From contig CANNDC010000009.1 in NCBI GenBank assembly GCA_947503265.1, positions 62,001 through 126,000 on the forward strand: a DNA stretch of 64,000 nt. The letters run 5' to 3'. The translations under genes were made by a program, and so were the position numbers. Source of the stretch: an uncultured Alteromonadaceae bacterium. GTDB taxonomy: Bacteria; Pseudomonadota; Gammaproteobacteria; Enterobacterales; Alteromonadaceae. Shown here in pieces: positions 18,023-26,650 of the stretch (its first letter is position 1; each line of letters starts with the position of its first letter). The notes beneath the pieces are model-generated. The model saw nothing but the letters and a program-made list of their open reading frames with translations. It did not search any database and was not told where the DNA came from.

Positions 18023-18940
18023 TTATTTTCTTTCGTCCACCACATATTCGTAACCTTCGTCTTGTAAACTCGCCCGATTATTCAAAAAATACCGAATAGT
18101 GGCAAAGCTTGGGATCACCACAATTGCTTGAAATAGAATAATCAGAAAGCCAATCCGAGTTTGCTCGTAGCAAAGTGTGGGGGCTAATTTTAAGGTTTCT
18201 GGAATTTTGAGAATCGGTACCATCTTTAGAAAATGCCAAAGATAGAAATCAAGCAAAGCTGGCTCGCTCACCTGAGCTCCTCGGCACGCTATAAATTTTA
18301 CCCACCCCAAATTATGCATGATTAAGCTGATGGAGGAGAAAACAGCCGCAGATGTCACTAGAAGTAGGGCTGAAAAGATCAACCAACCACGGGGGCCGAA
18401 CCAAACTCTAATGAAATCAGCAGATTTTTCCCGTCTCTTTTGAGTGATCACGAGGCTAATTCCATAGGCCAATAGGCCGGCATAAATGATAACGACTGCT
18501 AAATGAACAAATAGCGGAAAGTTTTTACCGGACCATTGTATACCCTTGTAAGCAATACTAATGATGAGCAGGCTAATCAGGATTTGAAAACAAAAGCCCA
18601 AAATGTTGTTAAGGATATAAAAGATACGGTCGAGAATATTTCCTTCAGACCAAGGATCCAATACACTCCTTATTTCCTTTAAAGCGGCCTGTTGTTTTAG
18701 GCCACTCCCCCCTTGCCCAGATACTTGATCATCATTCTTCTCATTCAACGTATCCATCATTCTGCCAACCAGTACATATCGAGCCTTGTCCAGTTTCTCT
18801 CGGGTAAGCGGTCTTGAGATTCTTAGCTCCTGTCTGGTCAATTGTCCTTCCGCTTCAGTGGCCATAAAGATCTGCCCATCTTGATTGGCGGAAATTACAA
18901 ACTTTAATCCCTTTTTATCCGGCTGTGAATTTTCCAGCAT
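18023..18940 (-). CDS. Uncharacterised four-helix membrane protein
   Basis: 305 residues. The N-terminal 100 residues are soluble and polar, beginning with a small beta-rich segment (LKFVISANQDGQIFMATEAEG, then LTRQELRISRPL). About four hydrophobic helices follow (residues about 120-145, 150-170, 190-215, 255-280), with a Cys/Trp-containing loop before the last. No family is recognised. The start is well supported by AGGGGA upstream. It lies at the far end of the retron island, about 0.3 kb from the 207-aa gene and in the same direction. Whether it belongs to the island is unknown. Confidence 0.6.
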   Translation of the reverse strand: MLENSQPDKKGLKFVISANQDGQIFMATEAEGQLTRQELRISRPLTREKLDKARYVLVGRMMDTLNEKNDDQVSGQGGSGLKQQAALKEIRSVLDPWSEGNILDRIFYILNNILGFCFQILISLLIISIAYKGIQWSGKNFPLFVHLAVVIIYAGLLAYGISLVITQKRREKSADFIRVWFGPRGWLIFSALLLVTSAAVFSSISLIMHNLGWVKFIACRGAQVSEPALLDFYLWHFLKMVPILKIPETLKLAPTLCYEQTRIGFLIILFQAIVVIPSFATIRYFLNNRASLQDEGYEYVVDERK

Positions 18941-19268
18941 GACATTCCCCTTTGATTTTCACCTTGAATACAGGAACTGCTTAGCATCAGCTTAATTATA
19001 GGCAAAATAAATCTAGGTCGGCGGGAACGTAAACTTGGTATGTGGATTTGAAGGTAAGAGGCCTGTACTGACGTAGTCAACAAAGAGACTGAAATCGATA
19101 TGGCAATAACAGTTTTGATAAAAATGTTTTTTAGAACAAATGTTGCAAATAATATACATATGAGCAAAATTAAAGAAATCTTGAAGGCTGCCGACTTACT
19201 AAACAGATAAGTCTTCAGCTTCGAACTGAACCAGTATCCGCTTACAGAACAATTTTTTCGTTTAGTGC
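18941..19268. other. Intergenic region without clear gene
   Basis: AT-rich. One weak minus-strand frame (19167-18904) overlaps the next gene but lacks family sequence. It could include the promoter of the membrane protein gene. Nothing else is recognised. Confidence 0.5.
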
Positions 19269-19892
19269 TTACTCATGAGCTAACAATTCAGGTAAACAAT
19301 CTTTGTGGCGACGTTGAATGCGTGTTATATCTTTAACGATCACTTCATTTCCTGTCAATATTGCAGCCATCATCGCCGTCATGGTCAATAAGCCATTGGA
19401 TGATTTAATAATTTGTTCAACAAGTTGAATTGGGTAACCACTGCCATGGCGTTGGAGTGCATGAATACCACCATGGACGTATGAGTTTAATCCTTTCCAC
19501 TGCACATCTCTAAACTCACTAAACATCGCAACAGCTTGCACCGGCGCTTTGCCTTCGAGCGCTTTGATCATTTCCGCATTGTTTGGCTTCTGATCGGCAC
19601 TTTGTGAAAGTTCACTTAAGGTGGAAAACGTATTATCGACTTTACTATCACTTGCTGCGTAGTATAACCAAGCTGCACGAGTTAACGCTTCAAACTGCGA
19701 GCGGATAATACAAATCGCAGACGTATAGTTCCCACACATTGCTAGTTGCCGCAGACTATTAGAATGTTCTAATGCCACGAGGCACATTATCCAACTCGCA
19801 TTTATGCGTTTGCTATTATCAGCAGGTCCGTATTCAAAAATACGACTAAACTCGCTGTTTAGTCCCTCAGATTTTTCTAATAAATCATCCAT
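19269..19892 (-). CDS. HEPN/DUF6988-DUF5677-like helical protein
   Basis: 207 residues, nearly all alpha-helical and soluble. The segment ALEHSNSLRQLAMCGNYTSA followed by RSQFEALTRAAWLYYAA resembles AbiV/DUF5677/DUF6988-type proteins of HEPN-like fold that occur in defence contexts. A later SYVHGGIHAL could supply a catalytic-type His. The assignment is by pattern only. AAAGGAACG precedes the ATG. It lies 29 bp downstream of the DUF3644 gene, so the two look like one operon. Confidence 0.5.
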   Translation of the reverse strand: MDDLLEKSEGLNSEFSRIFEYGPADNSKRINASWIMCLVALEHSNSLRQLAMCGNYTSAICIIRSQFEALTRAAWLYYAASDSKVDNTFSTLSELSQSADQKPNNAEMIKALEGKAPVQAVAMFSEFRDVQWKGLNSYVHGGIHALQRHGSGYPIQLVEQIIKSSNGLLTMTAMMAAILTGNEVIVKDITRIQRRHKDCLPELLAHE

Positions 19893-19921
19893 AATTTCGT
19901 TCCTTTAAAATCAGCGTAACG

Positions 19922-21220
19922 TTAGCTAGTTTTTTTTCGCTTTGCTTGCAAAACAAAATTTTCGTCTTTAGCGATCCGCTTAACAAGCTCATTTATCGCC
20001 TCTTCAGAGTACTGATGTCGATTAGCTAGTCTCCCGAAGTAATGATATTTATTATTATTTTTTTTCCACCCAAGCTTATTGATACATGCTTGCAAACAAT
20101 GTCTATTCAATGCCGGAAAGCCATTAATATCAGTTTTAGGTAACGCTCGAGCTAGTTTATTAGCGTCGAAGTCTTTCGTTAAAGTTTCATTCAAGAGATC
20201 CAGCAAAACACCTTGGCTATGAGGATGAGTCTTATCCGGATCAACTGGCTTTTCAATAACAAGTGCTTGTCTTAGCTTCTTCAAATCTTCAGTACTACCG
20301 TTAGCTTTTGCTATGACAATTTGTGCATCACCCTCTTCCTTAGCAAACACAAGTGACACTCTGAGCGGGATTGCAAAAGAGATGTCATCGGCAGCCTCGA
20401 TTTCTGATTCTACTTCATGTGCCAATTCAAGAATTTCATTTGCAGCTGATCCATATAGTGTTTTGAGCAGTGATGCCGGAGGTAGTTTAAATTCCCCGAC
20501 TAGTGACATCATTCCTGTATGCTGTGACGAAATAAAAGCAGTATCTGTAAATGATTCAAATTCTGAAGAATAATTCAACACACCAGACTGGAATATACGT
20601 GAAGCGATAGATTGGATTTCAGGCATCAGAAGATGAGCCGCTTTGTCTCGCCAATCAGCAACGACTTCAATATTTCGTCTTATATTGTTCTTAGGTGCAT
20701 AAAGGCGGTCTAAGCAAGCTCGAAGAGGAATAGTGCGACGCGTCCCTTTTTTTACATTTGGCTCGAAAATACTATCTTCACCGTCTCTCTCGATAAGCCT
20801 TGATTTACAAAGCTGCTCCCAAGCAGTACAAAACAGTAAGACAAATCCATCTAGCTTATTTTCCAAAGAAGGGCGATTATAAAGCTCTAAAGCTAACATC
20901 ATATTATCGCGAGACTTCTTCAAAAGCGCTTTCGCTAAATTTGATTTACATTTATGTCCTAACTCTTGATAGTGTTTACTTTGCGAAAGTCGCTTTTTAA
21001 AATCGACGAAATCAATGTCAGTCGTATTGATTGCTTCGAGCTTATTTGCACCAATTTCAACAACAAATTGAGTGATCTGTCCTTTGCCAAAGTAAGTGTT
21101 GAATGTAGCAGGCTTCCAGCCTGTTGCGTCAATGACTTGTTGCTTAGTAAATTTTTTTCCACTACGTTCGCACTGTTTAAGAAAATCGAAAAATTTTTCT
21201 TGTCCCTGTTTATCTGCCAT
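19922..21220 (-). CDS. DUF3644-like HEPN-type protein with N-terminal DNA-binding-like segment
   Basis: 432 residues. The first 60 residues resemble a winged helix (FTKQQVIDATGWKPATFNTYFG). The central region (about 95-215) matches DUF3644: MMLALELYNRPSLENKLDGF, then LLFCTAWEQLCKSRLIERDG, then NIEVVADWRDKAAHLL. That last segment has a WRDKAAH pattern like the RX4-6H active site of HEPN ribonucleases. The C-terminal part ends in a second small domain with a basic tail. DUF3644 proteins are common in defence islands, and an RNase-type toxin role is inference. It starts 80 bp after the retron RT, beyond a terminator-like hairpin. Confidence 0.65.
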   Translation of the reverse strand: MADKQGQEKFFDFLKQCERSGKKFTKQQVIDATGWKPATFNTYFGKGQITQFVVEIGANKLEAINTTDIDFVDFKKRLSQSKHYQELGHKCKSNLAKALLKKSRDNMMLALELYNRPSLENKLDGFVLLFCTAWEQLCKSRLIERDGEDSIFEPNVKKGTRRTIPLRACLDRLYAPKNNIRRNIEVVADWRDKAAHLLMPEIQSIASRIFQSGVLNYSSEFESFTDTAFISSQHTGMMSLVGEFKLPPASLLKTLYGSAANEILELAHEVESEIEAADDISFAIPLRVSLVFAKEEGDAQIVIAKANGSTEDLKKLRQALVIEKPVDPDKTHPHSQGVLLDLLNETLTKDFDANKLARALPKTDINGFPALNRHCLQACINKLGWKKNNNKYHYFGRLANRHQYSEEAINELVKRIAKDENFVLQAKRKKTS

Positions 21221-21280
21221 CAGCTTTCCCTATTAGACCTTCGATTCGCAGTGCACTATCGAATCTAATTAATTTAAACG

Positions 21281-21300
21281 CACCCTCTTAGGGTGACTTT
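21281..21300. terminator. Hairpin terminator after the retron RT
   Basis: CACCCT-CTT-AGGGTG (21281-21295) is a 6-bp perfect stem. The plus side is followed by ACTTTTT and the minus side by CGTTTAAATT. It would separate the retron operon from the DUF3644 gene. Confidence 0.6.
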
Positions 21301-22227
21301 TTAAGAGCCTTTAATTGATTGCATGACTTGTTTGCCATATTTTTTCTCAAGTCTTGTAATAAAACTTGGTTCGATATCGTTGGCAAAAGCTAGCAACCCT
21401 CTCAAAAGACTGTATGTCTCTTCATCAATAGAATTAAATGATGCTTTATGAACAAGTGAAGAAATAAATCTTTTTCGCTTTCTTCCAAGCGATAATACTC
21501 CTTCATTATTCAGTGTGATACCGGTGACGTGTCGATTATGCGCCTTTGAACTAAAAATCGTCTTCGCTGTATTTATTTTTAGTGAATCATGAAATTCATC
21601 GGTAAGTATCTCAGATATTTTAAAAGGGAAGTCAAAAAGCACGTCACGAGAGGATGTCGAGAAAGTCATATCATCGGCATACCTTGTATATGAAACACCC
21701 TCGGACTTGCATAGGACAGACATTTGCATATCAAAATTTTTCATAATAATGTTTGACACAAACGGGGAGCTTGGAGCCCCTATACTAAGGCATAGTTCTT
21801 CACTATGATTGGGTGCATAAAAAAGCATCACTCCCAAAAACTTTTCATCTTCGTCAGATACGTGGATTTTTTGTTTTGTTAAAGCTTGAAAAAATATATC
21901 TGGAGTAATGCTCGTGAAAAAATTAGTCAAATCAACTTTCAAGAGATAATCGTTTTTCATATGGACTGAAGCATTGTCGCGAATACTAATCCCAGCTCTA
22001 TAGGCTGTTGCGGCTTCATGACAACTAGCTATTTCTGCTAGTGCCTTAATTGTGTGGCGTTGACATATTTTTATTGCTTTAGTTGGTTGCGCAATATTTC
22101 TTCGGCCACCGTCGCGCTTGGGGATAGTATACTGTCTATATTTGTGCGGTGCTGTTTTTGCTATTGATAGTAATACTCCCTTACTGATAAGCATTGATCT
22201 TGCGGTGTCCTTGAGAATGCTAGTCAT
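21301..22227 (-). CDS. Retron reverse transcriptase (Eco1/St85 group)
   Basis: 308 residues, the usual size for retron RTs. Retron hallmarks are all visible: N85-A-S-V-H89 (the NAxxH motif), polymerase box Y183-A-D-D186, and V234-T-G236 (the VTG motif) in the msRNA-binding C-terminal region. The enzyme primes on the 2'-OH of a conserved G in its own msr RNA and copies msd into msDNA. The ATG overlaps the 3' end of the effector gene by 8 bp (AATGACTAG), with GAGGA upstream, so the two are translationally coupled. No truncation is seen. Confidence 0.95.
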   Translation of the reverse strand: MTSILKDTARSMLISKGVLLSIAKTAPHKYRQYTIPKRDGGRRNIAQPTKAIKICQRHTIKALAEIASCHEAATAYRAGISIRDNASVHMKNDYLLKVDLTNFFTSITPDIFFQALTKQKIHVSDEDEKFLGVMLFYAPNHSEELCLSIGAPSSPFVSNIIMKNFDMQMSVLCKSEGVSYTRYADDMTFSTSSRDVLFDFPFKISEILTDEFHDSLKINTAKTIFSSKAHNRHVTGITLNNEGVLSLGRKRKRFISSLVHKASFNSIDEETYSLLRGLLAFANDIEPSFITRLEKKYGKQVMQSIKGS

Positions 22228-23173
22228 TCGAGTAATCCTCGTTGAATTTTTGCAAAGCCAATCGGCGTCTCAACGCCATTCCATCGTCATCATTAATTAC
22301 AGATTGTTTCAGCAAAAGTTGTACTCCATTTCCATCAAAGAACTTACCAGTCACCGTTTTCCCAAAAGTCATGAATTTTTCACTAGGTTCAACTGGGCAG
22401 TAGTAGGTATTAGCGCTTTTTGTAACTTTCCGAATAAAATAAGTCTTTTCGAGCAAAAACAAGTATTGCTTTATACGATAGTTCTCTAAGTTTATTCCAA
22501 TCAAATTCAAACAAATCTGTATTTCAGATTGAAGAATTGGAAAGGTAATTCTGACTATTTCTGCAATTAATAAATTTATATGTTTTATATGGCCTATATC
22601 AAATTTTTCAGTGTGGTTAAGTGATGTAATTTTAGTTTTTAATGTAGCACAGAGATCTTCAACATCAGATTTATAAGAGGTTTCTTTTTTAGGAAATTGA
22701 TGATAAAGAACCGAAGCCTTGTCATTAGATTTTATGTAACGTAGAGGGCCTAGTGAAATGAAGGAATCTGAATCAGGATTTGCAACATCCTCATCAACTA
22801 CAACAACCAGTTTGTGAATATAATCGGTTTGTGAGCAATAAAGTCCAAGTTCAACTAATGAACCGTCAGACTCAAGAATAATTAACACTACAGTTGAGAT
22901 ACTAGCAATATCATTTTCGAAAGTTAGTAAATCTTTATAAATACCATTGTGAAAGTACTCTTTAAAAGTTTCTGCCGTCACAATCGAATAATGTAACTCG
23001 TCATCGGTTTTTGCAGTATGCGATAATAGAACGTCTCTGTAACTTGGAGGAACTGAGGCTTTGACGTCCACCAGTCCTCCACAAGCAAAGACGATAACCT
23101 TCGTATTTAAAACATGAAAGTTACGATTCAATAGTCCGCTAAAGTGATCTTCTAATTCTCTTTCAAAACTCAA
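22220..23173 (-). CDS. Retron effector: NDT-like domain plus winged helix (Eco1/St85 family)
   Basis: About 317 residues from a proposed TTG at 23173. The N-terminal half has a nucleoside-deoxyribosyltransferase-like Rossmann fold: VIVFACGG, then LESDGSLVELGLYCSQ with the catalytic-type Glu, then SFISLGPLRYI. The C-terminal half (about 200-300) is a winged-helix-like region. Order and spacing match the Eco1 (Ec86) effector, whose family is reported to hydrolyse NAD+ when released. The frame is open up to a GTG at 23260, but that would place the start inside the msd hairpin and a2 repeat. From TTG 23173 the distance to CGG is 33 residues, close to Eco1's. The start is the uncertain point. Confidence 0.85.
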   Translation of the reverse strand: MSFERELEDHFSGLLNRNFHVLNTKVIVFACGGLVDVKASVPPSYRDVLLSHTAKTDDELHYSIVTAETFKEYFHNGIYKDLLTFENDIASISTVVLIILESDGSLVELGLYCSQTDYIHKLVVVVDEDVANPDSDSFISLGPLRYIKSNDKASVLYHQFPKKETSYKSDVEDLCATLKTKITSLNHTEKFDIGHIKHINLLIAEIVRITFPILQSEIQICLNLIGINLENYRIKQYLFLLEKTYFIRKVTKSANTYYCPVEPSEKFMTFGKTVTGKFFDGNGVQLLLKQSVINDDDGMALRRRLALQKFNEDYSND

Positions 23174-23196
23174 TATAATTATTCTTACTTGGAAAG

Positions 23197-23222
23197 TTTG
23201 GGGGGCAATTATGCCCCCCAAA
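23197..23222 (-). promoter_or_regulatory. Strong hairpin between retron RNA and effector gene
   Basis: TTTGGGGGGC-ATAATT-GCCCCCCAAA read on the minus strand is a perfect 10-bp stem. It begins at the a2 end and lies 24 bp before the proposed effector start. There is no T tract, so it may act as an attenuator, a 3' stabiliser of the ncRNA or a processing site rather than a full terminator. Confidence 0.65.
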
Positions 23223-23384
23223 AACTCTTTACTAGAGGCCGCGTGAATATAACTTTTCACGATCCGCAGTGCTCTTCTGCGGAACGTGAAAAGTTATATT
23301 CACGCAGCCACAGTAAACACCAATAAGTTTGTGTCTGGCTAATCGCCCGACTACGCAAAACATGCGCGTAAACGCTAAAGAGTT
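23223..23384 (-). ncRNA. Retron msr-msd non-coding RNA
   Basis: Read on the minus strand from 23384: a1 is AACTCTTTA (23384-23376) and pairs with a2 TAAAGAGTT (23231-23223). The nucleotides right after a1 are GC, giving TTTAGC, as in Ec86 (CTTAGC), so the G at 23375 is the expected branching guanosine. The msr follows with a TACGC/GCGTA stem-loop (23370-23352) and an AGCCA/TGGCT-closed hairpin (23340-23306). The msd is a 65-nt hairpin (23305-23241) with 21-bp perfect arms, a small internal mismatch and a CCGCAG/CTGCGG tip. Total about 162 nt. The order ncRNA, effector, RT is coherent. Confidence 0.88.
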
Positions 23385-23390
23385 AACAAA

Positions 23391-23418
23391 AGTATTGCAC
23401 AGAATGAAACAATTGCAA
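23391..23418 (-). promoter_or_regulatory. Promoter of retron RNA
   Basis: On the minus strand TTGCAA (23418-23413), a 16-bp spacer and AATACT (23396-23391) form a -35/-10 pair. Transcription would begin about 7 nt later, at 23384, exactly where a1 begins. Confidence 0.55.
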
Positions 23419-23754
23419 TAACCTTATCTAAGCAAATGCGTTCATCTACATTTATGAAGAATCCAAGAGTTAGAAAAAGAAGATCGCACTAAAATTAAAC
23501 TAGGGCCCCTATAGACCAGAATATATTGATATTGTGAGGACTGACTAAGCGAACGACATAGAGAAAAGTGGCGTAATTTCGCTTAGATCTGCCCTTCAGT
23601 CTATTTTATTGACTGTCGGCATCATGTCTTGTGACATTGGACTGCGACATCACCACTAGTTTCTTTAAACCACTCCTTAAACCAAGGATCTAAAGCATTG
23701 GAATAAAGGGTGATAATCTTAATACAGCGTTTCCCGGATTGCCCAATTTGTAAA
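23419..23754. other. Intergenic stretch between retron and glmS terminator
   Basis: No gene recognised. Short minus-strand frames in 23640-23815 read like protein for about 30-45 codons but have stops and no family, so gene debris is possible but unproven. This is the region downstream of glmS where Tn7-type elements insert. No transposon ends or target duplication were recognised. Confidence 0.4.
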
Positions 23755-23786
23755 CTAAAACTCGAGCTTTTACTGGCTCGATTTTT
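23755..23786. terminator. Terminator downstream of glmS (bidirectional)
   Basis: TCGAGC (23762-23767) pairs with GCTCGA (23776-23781). On the minus strand the stem is followed by GTTTTAGTTT, and on the plus strand by TTTTTATAT. It lies about 80 bp after the glmS stop. Confidence 0.75.
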
Positions 23787-23863
23787 ATATTTGGGATACC
23801 TGAATGTTTTTCAATTTCAAACACTAATTCGATGGTAAATTATTTAGATGTAAAGATATCTAC

Positions 23864-25696
23864 CTACTCCACAGTAACCGACTTGGCCAAATTTCTTGGT
23901 TGATCCACGTCTGTTCCTTTAATCACCGCAACGTAGTAAGACAATAATTGCAATGGAATAGTATAAACGATCGGTGCGATGGAACTTTCACAGTGAGGCA
24001 CGTTTATCACGCGCATTGTTTCGTCACTGGCAAACTGCGCTTGCTTATCAGCGAATACATACATGATGCCGCCGCGAGCACGCACTTCTTCCACATTAGA
24101 CTTGAGTTTTTCAAGTAATTCGTTGTTTGGCGCTACCACAATCACTGGCATTTCATCATCGATCAATGCCAATGGACCATGCTTAAGCTCGCCAGACGCA
24201 TAGGCTTCCGCATGAATATAGGAAATTTCTTTGAGTTTTAATGCACCTTCCATCGCGATAGGATATTGGTCACCTCTACCCAAGAATAAGCTGTGATTTT
24301 TGTCAGCAAATTCCTCTGCGAGATCTTCGATCCCCTTGGTCAAGGTCAAGGTTTCTTCCAACTTGGCAGGTAAACTATGCAAACCGCTAATAATTGATTC
24401 TTTGTCTTGTGCGCTCATACCATTGTACTTTCCTAGCGCCAAAGTAAGCATTAAAAAGCCGGTGAGCTGAGTGGTAAAGGCTTTGGTAGATGCAACACCA
24501 ATTTCCGCACCTGCAAGCGTCATAAAGGCCATATCCGATTCGCGAACAAGAGATGAACCAGGCACATTACAAATAGTTAGGCTCGAACTGTAGCCAGCTT
24601 TTTTTGCTAAGCGCAAGGCAGCCAGGGTATCTGCGGTTTCACCAGACTGAGAAATGGTTACTAACAGGCTATTTGGATGCACAACAGACTTGCGATATCT
24701 AAATTCAGACGCAATTTCGACGTTACAAGACACGTTTGCGTATTGCTCTAACCAATAACGCGCTGTCATTCCTGAGTGATAACTCGTGCCGCAGGCAATG
24801 ATCTGCACGTGTTTGATGTCTTTCAAGATATCTTCTGAACCAGCACCAAAAATACCTTCTACAATATCTTTTTCACCCAAACGTCCTTGCAAGGTATTGC
24901 GTACCACTGTTGGCTGCTCGTGAATTTCTTTAAGCATGTAGTGACGGTAACCGGCTTTGTCGCCAGCATCGTGTTCAAGTTCGGAATCAAACACTTCTCT
25001 TTCGACTTTGTCACCGTTTAGATCATAGATGGTCACACTAGTGCGGGTAATTTCGGCCACGTCCCCTTCTTCTAAGAAGATGAACTTGCGCGTCACTGGC
25101 AATAACGCCATTTGATCTGAAGCAATAAAGTTTTCGCCAATACCTAAACCAATAACCAAAGGGCTGCCGGATCTGGCAACGACTACTTTGCTTGCGTCTA
25201 ATTTGTCCATAATGACAGTGCCGTATGCACCGTGGAAGCGAGAGACAGAATCACGAACAGCTTCTAGCAGGCTTTTGCCTTGCTTGAGTTCTTCGTGAAC
25301 GGTGTGAGCGATAGTTTCTGTATCTGTATCTGACCCAAATAGATAGCCTTTTGACTTTAGGCCTTCACGCAAAGACTCATAATTCTCAATAATGCCGTTG
25401 TGAACTACTGCGACGCGCTCATCAGAAAAATGAGGGTGAGCATTCGCTTGTGTAACGCCACCATGGGTTGCCCAGCGAGTGTGCGCGATGCCGGTTGAGC
25501 CGATAATTGGGTTGGCTTCAATGGCATCAGAAAGCGCCTTTACCTTACCAATTTGTCTTTCTCTTGTAAGGTTGCCATTGCCATCCAACACGGCAACGCC
25601 AGCTGAATCATATCCTCGGTATTCGAGTCGTCTTAATCCTTCAAGCAAAATTTCAACAACGTTACGTTCAGCAATTGCGCCAACTATCCCACACAT
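23864..25696 (-). CDS. glmS: Glutamine--fructose-6-phosphate aminotransferase (isomerizing)
   Basis: 610 residues, full length. It makes glucosamine-6-P from fructose-6-P and glutamine, the first step toward UDP-GlcNAc. MCGIVGA gives the N-terminal nucleophile Cys2 of the class II glutaminase domain (1-240). Two SIS domains follow, with SQSGETADT and the C-terminal [13 protein letters not shown] that carries the Tn7 target codons. The ATG comes 1 nt after the stop of the DeoR gene, with AGGAGA inside that gene's end, so the two are tightly coupled. Confidence 0.98.
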   Translation of the reverse strand: MCGIVGAIAERNVVEILLEGLRRLEYRGYDSAGVAVLDGNGNLTRERQIGKVKALSDAIEANPIIGSTGIAHTRWATHGGVTQANAHPHFSDERVAVVHNGIIENYESLREGLKSKGYLFGSDTDTETIAHTVHEELKQGKSLLEAVRDSVSRFHGAYGTVIMDKLDASKVVVARSGSPLVIGLGIGENFIASDQMALLPVTRKFIFLEEGDVAEITRTSVTIYDLNGDKVEREVFDSELEHDAGDKAGYRHYMLKEIHEQPTVVRNTLQGRLGEKDIVEGIFGAGSEDILKDIKHVQIIACGTSYHSGMTARYWLEQYANVSCNVEIASEFRYRKSVVHPNSLLVTISQSGETADTLAALRLAKKAGYSSSLTICNVPGSSLVRESDMAFMTLAGAEIGVASTKAFTTQLTGFLMLTLALGKYNGMSAQDKESIISGLHSLPAKLEETLTLTKGIEDLAEEFADKNHSLFLGRGDQYPIAMEGALKLKEISYIHAEAYASGELKHGPLALIDDEMPVIVVAPNNELLEKLKSNVEEVRARGGIMYVFADKQAQFASDETMRVINVPHCESSIAPIVYTIPLQLLSYYVAVIKGTDVDQPRNLAKSVTVE

Positions 25697-25697
25697 A

Positions 25698-26483
25698 TTA
25701 GTCTCCTGATGTGCTGTTAATCTGATTGGCGCACAATACTTTTACGCCTTGATTTTCAATTTGTTGTTTAGCATTGGTATCAATGCCATCATCGGTTACC
25801 AACACTGAAATTGCCGACCAAGGCAGTTCAATATTCGGAATTTTTCGGTGTAGTTTTTCTGATTCTGCCATCACCACAACTTGGCTAGCTACTTCTGCCA
25901 TTACCCGGCTTAAGGATATTAATTCATTGAAGGTGGTTGAGCCTCGTTCTGGATCTAACCCTGCTGCACCTATAAAGGCTTGGTCAAAATTATAGGCACG
26001 TAACATCTGTTCCGCCATTTGTCCTTGAAAAGAATGGGACTGCGCATCCCAAGTTCCACCACTCATAAGTAACTGTGGTTCGTTTTCTCTTTCCAATAAG
26101 GAATGGGCGATATGCAATGAGTTGGTCATTACAACCAAACCTAATTTTGCCGATAAATGGGGTAATAGAGCCGAAGTGGTACTTCCGCCGTCGACAATAA
26201 TTCGGTTGTGATCTTTTATTAAGCTAGCAGCAAGTGCGCCGATTGATTTCTTTCGTTTTGAAAGGTTTTCGTCGCTTAATTCTGACGAATCGGAAGGTAA
26301 TGAAATCGCTCCGCCGAAACGTCTGAGCAATAATCCGTTATTTTCGAGTTCGGCAAGATCCTTTCGGATCGTGACTTCTGAGGTTGAAAATAGTGTTGCC
26401 AACTCTTCAACAGCAACCTCACCGCGCTCATTCAAGCGATCGATGATGGTTCTTCTGCGTTGCTGTGTATTTCGTTTTTGCAT
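25698..26483 (-). CDS. DeoR-family regulator of amino-sugar genes
   Basis: 261 residues. The N-terminal DeoR HTH ([20 protein letters not shown], then [19 protein letters not shown]) is textbook, and the C-terminal phosphosugar-sensing domain has [15 protein letters not shown]. It sits directly between glmU and glmS, the arrangement seen for GlmR-type regulators in other gammaproteobacteria. By that context it probably senses an amino-sugar phosphate and controls glmS. No operator was identified with confidence. Confidence 0.88.
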   Translation of the reverse strand: MQKRNTQQRRRTIIDRLNERGEVAVEELATLFSTSEVTIRKDLAELENNGLLLRRFGGAISLPSDSSELSDENLSKRKKSIGALAASLIKDHNRIIVDGGSTTSALLPHLSAKLGLVVMTNSLHIAHSLLERENEPQLLMSGGTWDAQSHSFQGQMAEQMLRAYNFDQAFIGAAGLDPERGSTTFNELISLSRVMAEVASQVVVMAESEKLHRKIPNIELPWSAISVLVTDDGIDTNAKQQIENQGVKVLCANQINSTSGD

Positions 26484-26650
26484 ACAACTAACGATTCCAC
26501 CGAGTTGATTTAATATGTTTCAATTCGAAACTTATTAAATTTTAAAAGGAAAGGAATTGTAGTAGCTAAATTTCGAATTGCAAGTATTTATATTGATAAC
26601 TGGGTATTTTTATTCGCACTCAATTCGCAAGCAAGATAGAGGCGCAGAGT

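Noticed and set aside
18904..19167. Minus-strand frame of 87 codons with a signal-like start
   Set aside because: It overlaps the well-supported start of the membrane protein gene and becomes low-complexity after the first 35 residues; no family resemblance.
23241..23305. The 65-nt hairpin taken as an intrinsic terminator
   Set aside because: No T tract on either side, and arms are too long. The a1/a2 repeats and adjacent RT show it is the retron msd.
23640..23815. Short protein-like minus-strand frames (30-45 codons) between the retron and glmS
   Set aside because: They stop quickly, overlap the glmS terminator and match no family. Gene debris cannot be shown.
23785..23863. Tn7-type transposon end next to glmS
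   Set aside because: No TGT/ACA end with repeated TnsB-type sites was recognised and no tns genes are present.
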